Shown here: positions 8,874 through 18,117 of the stretch, piece by piece
Numbering within the stretch: position 1 is the first letter of the stretch
Layout: each line of letters opens with the position of its first letter
NCBI RefSeq assembly: GCF_016481275.1
Contig: NZ_JAEMNW010000007.1
Location: 186,001-250,000 of the forward strand
From: Antrihabitans auranticaus
GTDB lineage: Bacteria; Actinomycetota; Actinomycetes; Mycobacteriales; Mycobacteriaceae
Length of the DNA: 64,000 nt
Reading direction: 5' to 3'
Program-made: the position numbers and the translations under genes
The notes under the pieces: model-generated
Seen by the model: only the letters and a program-made list of their open reading frames with translations
Database searches by the model: none
Told to the model about the DNA's origin: nothing

Positions 8874-9245
8874 ATGAAGTACTTGCTGCTGGCGTACACG
8901 AGCAAGGACGCATGGGACACGATCGACGTGACAAGTGCGGAATTTCAGGCGACGTGCCAGTTCTACGAGGACATCGGCAAGGAACTGACGGAGACGGGCG
9001 AGTTCGTCAGCACCGAAGGCCTTGCCCATCCAGCACTGGCGCAGACCATTCGGAAGAACCCGGACGGGCTCGTCGTCAGCGACGGACCCTACGCGGAGAT
9101 CAAGGAGGTTCTGGCGAGCTACGCGATCGTCGACTGCGAGAGCCACGACCGGGCGATGGAAATTGCCAAGCGCGTCGCCGATGCGGTCGGTGACACGATC
9201 GAGGTCCGCCCGATCATGTCCGGCCCGCCGGAACCGAACGCCTGA
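8874..9245 (+). CDS. DGPF (YCII-related) domain protein, ECF42 partner
   Basis: A 123-residue protein beginning MKYLLLAYTSKDAWD and containing VSDGPYAEIKEVLASY, the DGPF motif of the YCII-related family, with the family's ferredoxin-like fold length. These proteins are the hallmark partners of ECF42 sigma factors, and the sigma gene follows after 3 bp. ATG 8874 was chosen over earlier in-frame starts because of GGAAGGA about 9 bp upstream and because the domain begins here. TGTCGG at 8821-8826 resembles the TGTCGA -35 element reported for ECF42 promoters, so the operon may be autoregulated. The biochemical role is unknown. Confidence 0.85.
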   Translation: MKYLLLAYTSKDAWDTIDVTSAEFQATCQFYEDIGKELTETGEFVSTEGLAHPALAQTIRKNPDGLVVSDGPYAEIKEVLASYAIVDCESHDRAMEIAKRVADAVGDTIEVRPIMSGPPEPNA

Positions 9246-9248
9246 CAA

Positions 9249-10499
9249 GTGCGCACAACCGACCGCATCGAGTACCTGCTGCGCGACCTCGCGCCGCAGG
9301 TGCTCGGCGCGGTCTATCGGCGCTACGGACATTTCGACGTCGCGGAGGACGCGGTACAGGAGGCACTCCTCGTCGCCGCGCAGCAATGGCCGGCCGACGG
9401 GGTGCCCGAAGATCCGCGGCCGTGGCTGATCAGAATCGCGTCGCGAAAGATGATCGATCAACTCCGCAGCGATCGATCGCGACGCGAGCGCGAGGATGCC
9501 GATGCGCTGCAGGTTCCGGTCGGCCGGACATTCGCGCGCGCTCCCGACGACGAAGCGCCCGTAGACGATTCGCTGCTGCTGTTGATTCTGTGTTGCCATC
9601 CTGCGCTGACCAGGGCATCGCAGGTCGCGCTGACGTTGCGCGCTGTCGGCGGCTTGACGACCGCGGAGATCGCGCACGCTCTGCTCGTGCCGGAATCGAC
9701 CATGGGCCAACGGATCAGCCGGGCAAAGCAGACGATCAAGAAGGCCGGGGCGACGTTTGCGATGCCACCGGTTGCCGATCGTGGTGAGCGCCTCGATGCC
9801 GTCATGCAGGTCTTGTACCTGATCTTCAACGAGGGCTACACGAGCACCTCGGGCGCAGACCTGCATCGCGTCGAACTTTCCGCTGAGGCAATTCGACTGA
9901 CCCGCATACTGTTTCACGCGGTGCCAGGTGACGGCGAAGTCGCCGGGTTGCTGTCTCTGATGCTGTCGACCGATGCGCGCCGCGCCGCGCGGACGACCGC
10001 CGGCGGTGCCCTGGTACCGATGGCAGAGCAGGACCGCACGCTCTGGGACAGCGCCGCGATCGCCGAGGGAGCCGAGCTCGTGACGGCCGCGATGAAACGA
10101 AAACCGTTGGGACCCTATCAGTTGCAGGCAGCCATCGCTGCGGTGCACAACGAGGCCGAGGTGTCGGACGACACCGACTGGGTGCAGATCCTGGGTCTGT
10201 ACGGACTGCTCGAGCAGCTTGCCCCCAATCCGATCGTCACGCTCAATCGAGCGGTTGCCCTGGCCATGGTGCGCGGTCCGAACGAGGCGCTCGACCTCGT
10301 TGCCTCGCTCGGTTCCGACGAGCGAATCGCCGACCACCACCGGTTCGCGGCGGTGCGCGCGCACCTGCACGACATGGCCGGCGACCGAACTGCCGCGGCC
10401 GGACTTTATCGGGAAGCGGCGCGTGCGACCACGAGCATTCCGGAACAGCGATACCTGCTCGGCCGGGCCGCTCGGCTCGAGGCACCCCAACATGACTGA
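9249..10499 (+). CDS. ECF42-group RNA polymerase sigma factor with C-terminal TPR extension
   Basis: A 416-residue ECF sigma factor. Region 2 runs over residues ~12-80 (YGHFDVAEDAVQEALLVAAQQW, then RPWLIRIASRKMIDQLR). Region 4 is at ~110-165, with the helix-turn-helix LTTAEIAHALLVPESTMGQRISRAK. A ~240-residue helical C-terminal extension follows, containing GLYGLLEQLAPNPIVTLNRAVALA and RRAARTTAGGALVPMAEQDR, typical of ECF42, which lacks an anti-sigma factor and uses this extension for control. The start is GTG, 3 bp after the DGPF gene. Its last codons overlap dinB by 8 bp, linking the polymerase to this regulon. Confidence 0.88.
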   Translation: MRTTDRIEYLLRDLAPQVLGAVYRRYGHFDVAEDAVQEALLVAAQQWPADGVPEDPRPWLIRIASRKMIDQLRSDRSRREREDADALQVPVGRTFARAPDDEAPVDDSLLLLILCCHPALTRASQVALTLRAVGGLTTAEIAHALLVPESTMGQRISRAKQTIKKAGATFAMPPVADRGERLDAVMQVLYLIFNEGYTSTSGADLHRVELSAEAIRLTRILFHAVPGDGEVAGLLSLMLSTDARRAARTTAGGALVPMAEQDRTLWDSAAIAEGAELVTAAMKRKPLGPYQLQAAIAAVHNEAEVSDDTDWVQILGLYGLLEQLAPNPIVTLNRAVALAMVRGPNEALDLVASLGSDERIADHHRFAAVRAHLHDMAGDRTAAAGLYREAARATTSIPEQRYLLGRAARLEAPQHD

Positions 10500-11532
10500 C
10501 TGGATTTTGCACGTCGATCTCGACCAGTTCCTGGCAGCGGTCGAAAAGCGGCGCCGACCCGAATTACGTACGGTCCCGGTCATCGTCGGCGGTGCGGGTG
10601 ACCCGACGCGTTCCCGGCAGGTGGTTGCCTGTGCGTCCTACGAGGCGCGAGCCTTCGGCGTTCATGCGGGAATGCCCTTGCGCGCAGCCGCTAAGAAGTG
10701 CCCGGACGCGGTTTTCCTGGCTAACGATTCGCCGGCCTACGAGGCGGCATCGGCGCAGGTCATGGACCTGCTGCGCACCCTGCCGGTACAGGTCGAGGTG
10801 TGGGGTTGGGACGAGGCGTTCGCGGGCGCGGAGACCGACGACCCGGAAGCTCTGGCAACCACGATCAGGACTGTTCTTGGCGAACAAGCCCAGCTGTCGT
10901 GCTCGGTCGGCATCGGCGACAACAAACTGCGCGCCAAGATGGCGACGGGCTACGCCAAGCCTGCGGGAATCTACCGGGTCACCGCTGCCGAGTGGAACGG
11001 TCTGCTGGCGGACCGCCCGACGTCGGCGCTGTGGGGGATCGGTTCCCGCACGGCCGCGCGATTGACGGAATTGGGAATCACCACGGTTGGCCAGCTGGCG
11101 AGCGCCGAACCAAACCTGCTGGCAACGGCATTCGGGCCGACGACCGGTCCGTGGCTGCTCCGGTTGGGCCGGGGCGAAGGCGAGACGGCGATCAGGACCG
11201 AACCGTGGGAAGCGCGTTCGCGCAGCAAGGTGAAGACCTTCCCGGCAGACCTCACCGAACGCGGCGAGATGCAGGAGGCGCTCACGGGGATTGCACGCGC
11301 AGTCGCAGCTGAGGTCGTTGCCGCCGACCGGGTTGTCGAACGCGTCGCGGTGACGGTTCGCACGGCGTCGTTCTACACCCGGACCAAGATCATGAAGCTC
11401 GCGACACCGACGACCGACATCGACACGATTGCCGAGGCGGCGCTGGTGGTTCTCGATCGATTCGAGGTCCACCGGCCCGTGCGACTGCTCGGCGTCAGGG
11501 TCGAACTGGTTGCGCGGCGCGAGCGCAGCTGA
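10492..11532 (+). CDS. dinB: DNA polymerase IV (Y-family)
   Basis: A 346-residue Y-family translesion polymerase. The palm starts WILHVDLDQF with catalytic Asp9. The second acidic pair is in VEVWGWDEAF, where the usual SIDEA is replaced by GWDEA, keeping Asp-Glu. The finger motif ACASYEARAFGVHAGMPLRAA and the helix-hairpin-helix thumb LWGIGSRTAARLTELGITTVGQLA follow, then a little-finger domain. There is no obvious C-terminal beta-clamp motif, as in the short mycobacterial DinP type. The ATG lies inside the ECF42 gene, so expression with the sigma factor is likely. Confidence 0.88.
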   Translation: MTDWILHVDLDQFLAAVEKRRRPELRTVPVIVGGAGDPTRSRQVVACASYEARAFGVHAGMPLRAAAKKCPDAVFLANDSPAYEAASAQVMDLLRTLPVQVEVWGWDEAFAGAETDDPEALATTIRTVLGEQAQLSCSVGIGDNKLRAKMATGYAKPAGIYRVTAAEWNGLLADRPTSALWGIGSRTAARLTELGITTVGQLASAEPNLLATAFGPTTGPWLLRLGRGEGETAIRTEPWEARSRSKVKTFPADLTERGEMQEALTGIARAVAAEVVAADRVVERVAVTVRTASFYTRTKIMKLATPTTDIDTIAEAALVVLDRFEVHRPVRLLGVRVELVARRERS

Positions 11533-11554
11533 TTGCGCAGAAATCTTCCGATCG

Positions 11555-13153
11555 TCACTCGCGACCCCGATCCCGCTTCTGCACGGGTCCGCGCGCTGCA
11601 GGCCAGGCGGCGACGAGTGTCCGATCGTCTGTCAGTCCGGGAACGTCGACGTTGATGATCTCGGCGAAGACATGCTCGTGCGGTCGAGTTGCGGTCACCG
11701 TTGCCAGTTGGGCAGCGACGGTGCGTTCCGCGCCGCGAAAGATGTCGGCCATGCCGTCTGTCATCAGCACGACGGCCGTATCCCGTGACCGCAGCGCCGA
11801 CCCAGAGGACATCTGGTTGACATCACGGGGAAGGGCCCAGGTCACATTGCTGACGATCGGTCCCACCTTCTGCGAGTTGTTCGTTGCCCAATCGATCACG
11901 CCCGTGCGGTCGTCGACGAAAACGAGGTCCGAATCGCCGACCGTCGCCCAGAACACCGGGTACCGACCGCCAGTCTCCGGCCCGAGTGCGACGACGATCA
12001 GCGTGCAGGACGGGTCGGTGTTCGTCTTCTGCGTCGGGGTCAAGCTCGCGAAACCGTCGATCTTTGCAAGTTGCTCGATGGGGCGCCCCCGCATTTCACG
12101 GGCCACGGTTTCGACCAGATGCCGGCTGAACCGCGCCCACTCCGCCGGGTCGAGTGTGGGGCGCCCCCGCGCAGGCAAGTTCTCCTGCAGAGTCGAGACG
12201 GCGACCTCGACCGCGATCTTCGACGCGATGTGGGAGTTGACCGACGAGCCGACGCCGTCGGCGATCGCGAGGAATGCCCAGCCGTCGTCGGGCCAGCTCG
12301 CGATGGCATAGGAGTCCTCGCGAATCCGCCCGTAGGTGGAATGCGAGAGGCCGACCTGGCTGGCGGCGTAGGTCTCGAACTGCCCGGCTGTGCCGCGGTC
12401 CACGGTCAGCCCGCTCGATCCGGACGTTGTCCGCTGCCCGAGCCGGGTGGGCGGTGCGGTCGGCGGCACGCGAGCGGACCGAACCGGCGAGTACTCCGCC
12501 ACAGCAGTGGGGCGCGCGGCCCACAGATAGATCAGCGCGGCGCTGATGATCGACGACAGGACGAGCCACAGCACGAGGGGCCAACGCGCGATCGGGTCGC
12601 CGCCGGACGCGGTCGTTGTTGGGCCGGCATGGTCGGCCGGCTCGGTGCCGATGTCGGTGGCAATGGTGAAAACCTTGTCCGACAACTGAATTACGACAAT
12701 CACGTCGTCCTCGATACGCAGCACGGCGATCGGCGTCTTGCCTTGGGTATCGAAGTCGAGTTGGCCGTTTGCGGGCAGAACCGCCTTCTCGCCGAGGTTC
12801 GGCAGGCGCGCCTGGCCGGGCGCGCAGACCACGAACTCCTGATCGCCGAACCGCGTTCGCTCACGCGGCGGGTCGCTTTGCGGCTCGGCGCCGTCGAGCG
12901 CGCAGGCTTCGGCGAGGCGGCGATCCGACTTGCCGAGGGTGAGCGCAATTTCGCGGGACACCGCGACCGGATCCAGTTCCATAGCGGGCGTGGGTTCCGG
13001 GGTTGCAGGTTCGGCGACGATGGGCGACGCTGTACCGCCGTCGTTTCGTGCAGCCGTCCACCACGTGAGAGCGGCGAACATGGCCACCGCCAGGATCGCC
13101 AGGATCGGCAATACCCGACGCAGTCCGCGGCCTCCAGCAGTCCCGAGCGGCAT
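11555..13153 (-). CDS. Membrane-anchored PP2C-type Ser/Thr phosphatase
   Basis: A 532-residue protein. Transmembrane helices lie at ~11-33 and ~189-212, enclosing an extracytoplasmic segment of about 155 residues. The cytoplasmic C-terminal half (~265-525) is a PPM domain with FLAIADGVGSS, DPSCTLIVVAL, WATVGDSDLVFV, AVVLMTDGMADIF and TDDRTLVAAW, covering the metal-binding Asp residues. Unlike the mycobacterial PstP, which has one C-terminal helix, the anchor is N-terminal with an outside loop that could sense a signal. A Ser/Thr kinase gene lies two genes upstream on the same strand, so the pair may act on shared substrates. Confidence 0.8.
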   Translation of the reverse strand: MPLGTAGGRGLRRVLPILAILAVAMFAALTWWTAARNDGGTASPIVAEPATPEPTPAMELDPVAVSREIALTLGKSDRRLAEACALDGAEPQSDPPRERTRFGDQEFVVCAPGQARLPNLGEKAVLPANGQLDFDTQGKTPIAVLRIEDDVIVVIQLSDKVFTIATDIGTEPADHAGPTTTASGGDPIARWPLVLWLVLSSIISAALIYLWAARPTAVAEYSPVRSARVPPTAPPTRLGQRTTSGSSGLTVDRGTAGQFETYAASQVGLSHSTYGRIREDSYAIASWPDDGWAFLAIADGVGSSVNSHIASKIAVEVAVSTLQENLPARGRPTLDPAEWARFSRHLVETVAREMRGRPIEQLAKIDGFASLTPTQKTNTDPSCTLIVVALGPETGGRYPVFWATVGDSDLVFVDDRTGVIDWATNNSQKVGPIVSNVTWALPRDVNQMSSGSALRSRDTAVVLMTDGMADIFRGAERTVAAQLATVTATRPHEHVFAEIINVDVPGLTDDRTLVAAWPAARGPVQKRDRGRE

Positions 13154-13193
13154 CGCTCAATTCTCTGCCGCGAGGTGCGCGAATGGTCCGAAA

Positions 13194-14189
13194 TCAGGCC
13201 TTGAGGCGACCGAAAGTTCGCAGTCCGGCGACCGTGTCGGCGAGTGTCTCACGCGTATCCCTGTAATGGATGCCGAGTTCCCGCTTGCTCGGTTCGTCGT
13301 CGGACGGCGGCATGTGGGTGTAGTACTGCATCCCAGCTTCGGTTACCGGGGTCTGGAACGGCACGAACCGGTCGACGATGTCGGCGATCTTGCCCAGACC
13401 GCGCAGCAAGGTATCGGGCACCGGCACCGACCGCACGGTCGTGTCGGTGACGTCGGAGAGCATGGCCGCGATCTCGTCGACGTCCAGGCGCGGTCCGCCT
13501 GCCATGTAGCGACGTGGGCCCATGCCCGGCTCGAGTAGCGCGGCATGCAGGTTCGCGAGATCGCGGACGTCGACGACCGTCCACCCCGCGTTGCGGCCGG
13601 GAATGACGCCCATCTGCACTGCTGCCGAGACGCCGTCGGCGGCCTCGCCGAACTGGTCGCCGACCGGTGGGCCGAGGACCATGCCCGGATACGTGATCGA
13701 GACGGGAGCCCCCGCGTCCTGCAATCCGCGTGCGTACGTTTCGACGGCTGCCTTCGAGCGTCCGTAGCCGTCCGTGCCGCCTGCAACAGGCAGATCCGCG
13801 CGGAACTCGTCGATCTCGGGGGTGAAGATGGCGGTGATGCTCGAGACGTGGACGATGGGGTCGAGCCCGAGTTCGACGGCGGTGCCGAGGACGTTGCGCG
13901 CGCCGTCGAGGTTCGTCGTCAGCATCCGCTCGGCCTGGCGCGGATCGGTCGCGACGAGTGCGGCGCAGTGCACCAGCGCGTCGCAGCCGTCGAGGGCGGC
14001 TTCGACCGACGCCTTGTCGGTGATGTCGCCGACCGCGTAGCTGCCTGGATCGACGCCGAGTTTCGCGACACTCGTACCGAGGCGAAGCGGATCGCGGACG
14101 AGAAACCGTACCTCGTGTCCTGCGTCGACGACGGCCTTGGCGGTCCAGCCGCCGACGAACCCGGTCCCACCGGTCACTAGTACGCGCAT
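13194..14189 (-). CDS. NAD(P)-dependent epimerase/dehydratase-like SDR
   Basis: A 331-residue extended short-chain dehydrogenase. The nucleotide-binding motif is VLVTGGTGFVGGWTAKAVV, and the catalytic Tyr-Lys pair is in DGYGRSKAAVE, after the Ser-rich IVHVSSITAIF strand. It resembles the dihydroflavonol-4-reductase/3-beta-HSD-like group. Substrate is unknown. It lies between the phosphatase and the kinase on the same strand, 40 bp and 34 bp from them, so the three may form one transcription unit. Confidence 0.8.
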   Translation of the reverse strand: MRVLVTGGTGFVGGWTAKAVVDAGHEVRFLVRDPLRLGTSVAKLGVDPGSYAVGDITDKASVEAALDGCDALVHCAALVATDPRQAERMLTTNLDGARNVLGTAVELGLDPIVHVSSITAIFTPEIDEFRADLPVAGGTDGYGRSKAAVETYARGLQDAGAPVSITYPGMVLGPPVGDQFGEAADGVSAAVQMGVIPGRNAGWTVVDVRDLANLHAALLEPGMGPRRYMAGGPRLDVDEIAAMLSDVTDTTVRSVPVPDTLLRGLGKIADIVDRFVPFQTPVTEAGMQYYTHMPPSDDEPSKRELGIHYRDTRETLADTVAGLRTFGRLKA

Positions 14190-14223
14190 GCCGAAAAACC
14201 TACTCGCTGCACGAATCAGGCGG

Positions 14224-15945
14224 TCAGCTACTCACGATCGCGGCCATTCCCGGCGCGAGCACGTCGGCCAAGTCCGACCACGGCACCGTGACGACGACCA
14301 GGCCGACCGCATGCGGACCGACCTGACCGTCGGTGAAATGCAACTCCATCCCCGCAGGCGTCGCGAGCCAGTTGGCGAAATTGTCCATGGTCGGTTCGAT
14401 CCCCAACTCGAAGAAGTCGGGTCCCGCAGCAGTCTCGGGAAGCAGTTGCGCCGCCTGCTCCGATAACACCGCGAGCCCGGCGTCGGTGTCGGTGAACAAG
14501 TCGTCGAGTGTGATCGGCTCGCCTGAATCGCCGTTGACCACGATCGTCGCGAGCAATGGCGACGGATGAGCGCCGGGCGGGTCGGCGTTCCACGAGGTGA
14601 GCAAGAGGCCGCTGACGACATGGTCCCCGATGTGGGTCACCGCGCTGTCGCCGCCGACGAGCGTGAACGCCTCGTCGCCGTAGCCGTCGATCTGGTCCTG
14701 CAGCGCCGAGCGCATGGATTCGTTGAATTCGGCTGCGACAGCAGGGTTCCCACCCTCGATATGCGGAATCGTCACGTCGTAGGTTGCGGTCGAGGTGCTG
14801 CCCTGGACACGCTGTGCTGTCTCGCGGTAGCGGGCCGACGGCGGGTTTTCGGTAGTCGGGGCTGTCGTGGCTGGGGAACCGGAAGCCTGGGCTGTCGTGC
14901 GCGGGGCCGCCGTGCTGTCGGACGACCGGGCGGCGAGGGCCACGCCGGTTCCAACGGCCGCGACCACCGCGACGGCCGCGACGCCGGCCAGCACCTTCCG
15001 AGTGTTCGAACGTTTCTTCACCGGCTCGCTGTATGCCGGCGCGATGACGGTCGGACCGGGTGCGCGTCTGGGCGGTTCGGGCTCCGGAATCGGCGCGAGC
15101 GGCACGGCCAATGCAGCTGCGGCGGCGCCGGCAAGTTCACGGCAGGAGTCGAAGCGCTGCGCAGGATTCTTCGCCAGTGCGCGGGCGATCACCGCATCGA
15201 TCGCGGGCGGCAGCGTCGGGACGGACTCGGTCGCCCTCGGTGGTGGCGCGACCAAGTGGGCTTTGATCACCGCCAGCGGGTTCTCCCGCGGGAACGGAGT
15301 GTGGCCCGTGAGCATCTCGAAGAGGGTGCAGCCGAGCGCATAGACGTCGGCACGGTGATCGACAGCGTGCCCCTCGAGCTGTTCGGGCGCGGCGTAGGCG
15401 ATCGTCGCCAGAACGTCCCCGGTTTCGGTGAAGTGCCGTGTCTCGTCGATTGCGCGGGCGATGCCGAAGTCTGTGATGAGCGCGCGTTCGCCGGTCGGTT
15501 CGTCGGGCGCCCTGGTGACGAGGATGTTCGCGGGCTTCACATCACGATGCAGCAGACCGAAGCGGTGTGCGTGATCGAGCCCCTTGGCCGCGTCGGCGAT
15601 GATGCTGACGACTCGGCGGCCCGGCAGTGCGCGCGGACCGATCGAGACGAGTTCGGCGACATCGGTGCCGTCGATGAACTGCATCGCGATCCACAGCTGA
15701 CCGCCCTCGACGCCGCGGTCGTGCACGGCGACCACGTTCGGATGGTGCATGCGAGCTGCCACGTCGGCTTCACGCTCGAACCGCGCACGAAACGTCGAGC
15801 TCGTGCCGTAGTCGGCGCTGAGCAGTTTCAGGGCGTCGGACCGTGGCAGGCGTGGATGCTTCGCCAGATACACCGACCCCATACCGCCGCGGCCGAGCAT
15901 GCGTTCGATCGTGTAACCCGCAAAGACCGAACCGGGTTGGAGCAT
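14224..15945 (-). CDS. Transmembrane Ser/Thr protein kinase with DUF3298-like sensor domain
   Basis: A 573-residue Pkn-type kinase. The catalytic domain (~10-270) has LGRGGMGSVYLA, ATP-binding Lys40, LLHRDVKPANIL, ITDFGIARA and YAAPEQL, so it should be active. A Pro/Arg-rich linker leads to one transmembrane helix (~316-337), then an extracellular domain with VTIPHIEGGNP and VVNGDSGEPITLDDLF. This is the DUF3298/RsiV-like fold known to sense envelope stress or lysozyme in other proteins. ATG 15945 was chosen over an upstream in-frame start at 16011, since the domain starts at once and GGGGTG precedes it. A PP2C phosphatase gene lies downstream. Confidence 0.85.
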   Translation of the reverse strand: MLQPGSVFAGYTIERMLGRGGMGSVYLAKHPRLPRSDALKLLSADYGTSSTFRARFEREADVAARMHHPNVVAVHDRGVEGGQLWIAMQFIDGTDVAELVSIGPRALPGRRVVSIIADAAKGLDHAHRFGLLHRDVKPANILVTRAPDEPTGERALITDFGIARAIDETRHFTETGDVLATIAYAAPEQLEGHAVDHRADVYALGCTLFEMLTGHTPFPRENPLAVIKAHLVAPPPRATESVPTLPPAIDAVIARALAKNPAQRFDSCRELAGAAAAALAVPLAPIPEPEPPRRAPGPTVIAPAYSEPVKKRSNTRKVLAGVAAVAVVAAVGTGVALAARSSDSTAAPRTTAQASGSPATTAPTTENPPSARYRETAQRVQGSTSTATYDVTIPHIEGGNPAVAAEFNESMRSALQDQIDGYGDEAFTLVGGDSAVTHIGDHVVSGLLLTSWNADPPGAHPSPLLATIVVNGDSGEPITLDDLFTDTDAGLAVLSEQAAQLLPETAAGPDFFELGIEPTMDNFANWLATPAGMELHFTDGQVGPHAVGLVVVTVPWSDLADVLAPGMAAIVSS

Positions 15946-16025
15946 CACCCCGCGAGGGTAGCGCAGCGGTCGCGCGCTATGTTCGGGTGCAGGCGAGCGT
16001 GCCGAACTCACGAAAGAGGATGCGA

Positions 16026-17000
16026 ATGCGCGCGATTGCGGTAACCAGGCTCGACGGTCCGTCCGCTGTGGAGGTCGTCGATATCGACGAACCGGCCGGC
16101 GACGGACTTGTTGTCATCGACGTACATGCAGCCGGTGTCGCGTTCCCCGACGCGCTGCTCACCCGCGGTCTCTACCAGTACAAGCCGCCGCCGCCGTTCG
16201 TGCCGGGCAGCGAGGTCGCGGGGATCGTCCGGTCCGCGCCCGCCGGTGCATCCGTCAAGGCGGGCGACCGCGTTGTCGCGATCTCGGGTCTCGGCGGTGG
16301 TATGGCCGAAGTTGCTGCGCTGCAACCGAACCTGGTGTTCCCGCTGCCGGACAACGTCTCGCTCGAAGCGGGCGCCGGTTTGCTGTTCAACGACCTGACC
16401 GTGCACTTTGCGTTGCGCACCCGCGGCGGACTGAAAGACGGTGAGACCGTGCTGGTGCACGGCGCGGCCGGCGGCATCGGCACGTCTGTGTTGCGGCTCG
16501 CGCCCGCCCTCGGCGCGGGCCGAACGATCGCCGTCGTCAGCACAGAGGAGAAGGCAGAGACAGCCCGTGCCGCCGGCGCCACCGATGTGGTCCTCACCGA
16601 TGGCTGGCTCGCTGCTGTCAAGGAGCTGACCGGTGGCCGCGGCGTCGACATCGTCGTCGACCCCGTCGGCGGCGACCGCTTCACCGACAGCATTCGCTCG
16701 TTGACTCGTTCGGGGCGCGTTCTGGTGCTGGGCTTCACTGCGGGCGACATCCCGAGCGTCAAGGTCAACAGACTCTTGCTGAACAACGTCGACGTTCGCG
16801 GCGTCGGCTGGGGTGCCTGGTTCATGTCCGATCCCGGCTACCTCGCCGAGCAGTGGGCGGAGGTCGGGCCACTGCTCGAGTCCGGCAAGATTCCGGCACC
16901 GGAACCGGTCGTCTACCCGCTCGACGCGGCGGCCGAGGCGATCGCGTCGCTCGAAAACCGTACTGCGAAAGGCAAAGTCGTACTCCGCGTCCGGAGCTGA
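16026..17000 (+). CDS. NADPH:quinone oxidoreductase-like medium-chain dehydrogenase
   Basis: A 324-residue zinc-free MDR protein. The N-terminal GroES-like domain reads DIDEPAGDGLVVIDVHAAGVAFPDALLTRGLYQ, with no catalytic Cys. The Rossmann motif is VLVHGAAGGIGTSVLRLA, and GGRGVDIVVDPVGGDRF is typical of quinone reductase/zeta-crystallin types. ATG 16026 is preferred over 16020 because AAAGAGGA sits 6-13 bp upstream. It diverges from the kinase gene. The substrate is unknown. Confidence 0.8.
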   Translation: MRAIAVTRLDGPSAVEVVDIDEPAGDGLVVIDVHAAGVAFPDALLTRGLYQYKPPPPFVPGSEVAGIVRSAPAGASVKAGDRVVAISGLGGGMAEVAALQPNLVFPLPDNVSLEAGAGLLFNDLTVHFALRTRGGLKDGETVLVHGAAGGIGTSVLRLAPALGAGRTIAVVSTEEKAETARAAGATDVVLTDGWLAAVKELTGGRGVDIVVDPVGGDRFTDSIRSLTRSGRVLVLGFTAGDIPSVKVNRLLLNNVDVRGVGWGAWFMSDPGYLAEQWAEVGPLLESGKIPAPEPVVYPLDAAAEAIASLENRTAKGKVVLRVRS

Positions 17001-17002
17001 GG

Positions 17003-18097
17003 ATGGCCGATGTCGTCGCGAACCGCGTTCTGAACCGGACGCTGCTCGATCGTCAGCAGTTGCTGCGGCGCTGCGACCTGACCGTCCACGAACTCGTCGA
17101 TCATCTCGTGGGGTTGCAGGCCCAGGACGTGGTCCCGCCGTTCATCGCACTGTGGAGTCGCATCGACGGTTTCGACCCCGCGGTGGTCTCAGCTGCGTTG
17201 GACGACCGGGCGCTCGTGCGAATTACGTTGATGCGCGGGACGATTCACCTGGTATCTGCGGCCGACGCACGTCGGATCGCCCCGCACATACAACCTGAGC
17301 TCGAGAAGATTCCGTTCCGCAAGGGATTCTTCTTCGGCGCCACGGTCGGGATGGACATCGACGACGTTCGGGCGCGCGGTGAGCGCCTGCTCGGTGCTGA
17401 ACCGGTCACCGCGGCGGAGCTGCGCAAGCGCGCGGCGGCGGAGTGGCCCGACCGCGACAGCCAGGCGACGCTGCAAGCGCTCCTCTACCTGCTGCCGGTG
17501 CTGCAGACGCCACCACGGGGCAAGTGGAAATCCAACAATCGGCCGACGTGGTCGCGGATCGAATCCTGGCTCGGACAGCCACAGGACCGCTCGTACCCGG
17601 TCGACGACCTCATCCTGCGTTACCTGCGCGCGTTCGGTCCGGCAAGCACCATGGACATGCAGACGTGGTCGAAGCTGGTCGGCCTCAAAGAGGTTGTCGA
17701 CCGGCTCGGTGAGCAGCTGCGCACCTATACCGACGAGCACGGCAGAACCCTGTACGACGTCGCCGACGGCGTACTGGCCGACCCCGAAACCCCCGCACCT
17801 GTCCGCTATCTCGGCTGGTACGACAACGCGCTGCTGTCGCACAAGGATCGGACGCGGATCATGCCGCCCGATCTCGCGGTCACGCCGAAGTCGATGGCAA
17901 CCAACATGTCTGCCGTTCTCGTCGACGGATTCGTCGCCGGCCTCTACAAGATCTCGAGTTCCCGTGACACGGCTACTTTGACCCTTTCCCTCGGCGCGAA
18001 GCTGCCCCGACGGACCATCGCGGCGCTGGAGGACGAAGGACTGGCGCTCGTGCGGTTCCTCGAACCGGACAAGTCGCCTGCGTTCGAGATCGAGTAG
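17003..18097 (+). CDS. Winged-helix DNA-binding domain protein (HTH_42/YcaQ-AlkZ-like)
   Basis: A 364-residue protein beginning MADVVANRVLNRTLLDRQQLL, with DLTVHELVDHLVGLQAQD, RGTIHLVSAADARR and VDGFVAGLYKI. These are hallmarks of the HTH_42 family, which includes the DNA glycosylases AlkZ and YcaQ. Their QxQ-type catalytic motif matches GLQAQD at ~48-53, so a base-excision role on crosslinked or bulky lesions is possible but unproven for this actinobacterial branch. The gene begins 2 bp after the quinone reductase stop, which suggests co-transcription. Confidence 0.75.
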   Translation: MADVVANRVLNRTLLDRQQLLRRCDLTVHELVDHLVGLQAQDVVPPFIALWSRIDGFDPAVVSAALDDRALVRITLMRGTIHLVSAADARRIAPHIQPELEKIPFRKGFFFGATVGMDIDDVRARGERLLGAEPVTAAELRKRAAAEWPDRDSQATLQALLYLLPVLQTPPRGKWKSNNRPTWSRIESWLGQPQDRSYPVDDLILRYLRAFGPASTMDMQTWSKLVGLKEVVDRLGEQLRTYTDEHGRTLYDVADGVLADPETPAPVRYLGWYDNALLSHKDRTRIMPPDLAVTPKSMATNMSAVLVDGFVAGLYKISSSRDTATLTLSLGAKLPRRTIAALEDEGLALVRFLEPDKSPAFEIE

Positions 18098-18117
18098 CTG
18101 TCGGTACAGTTTCGGTT

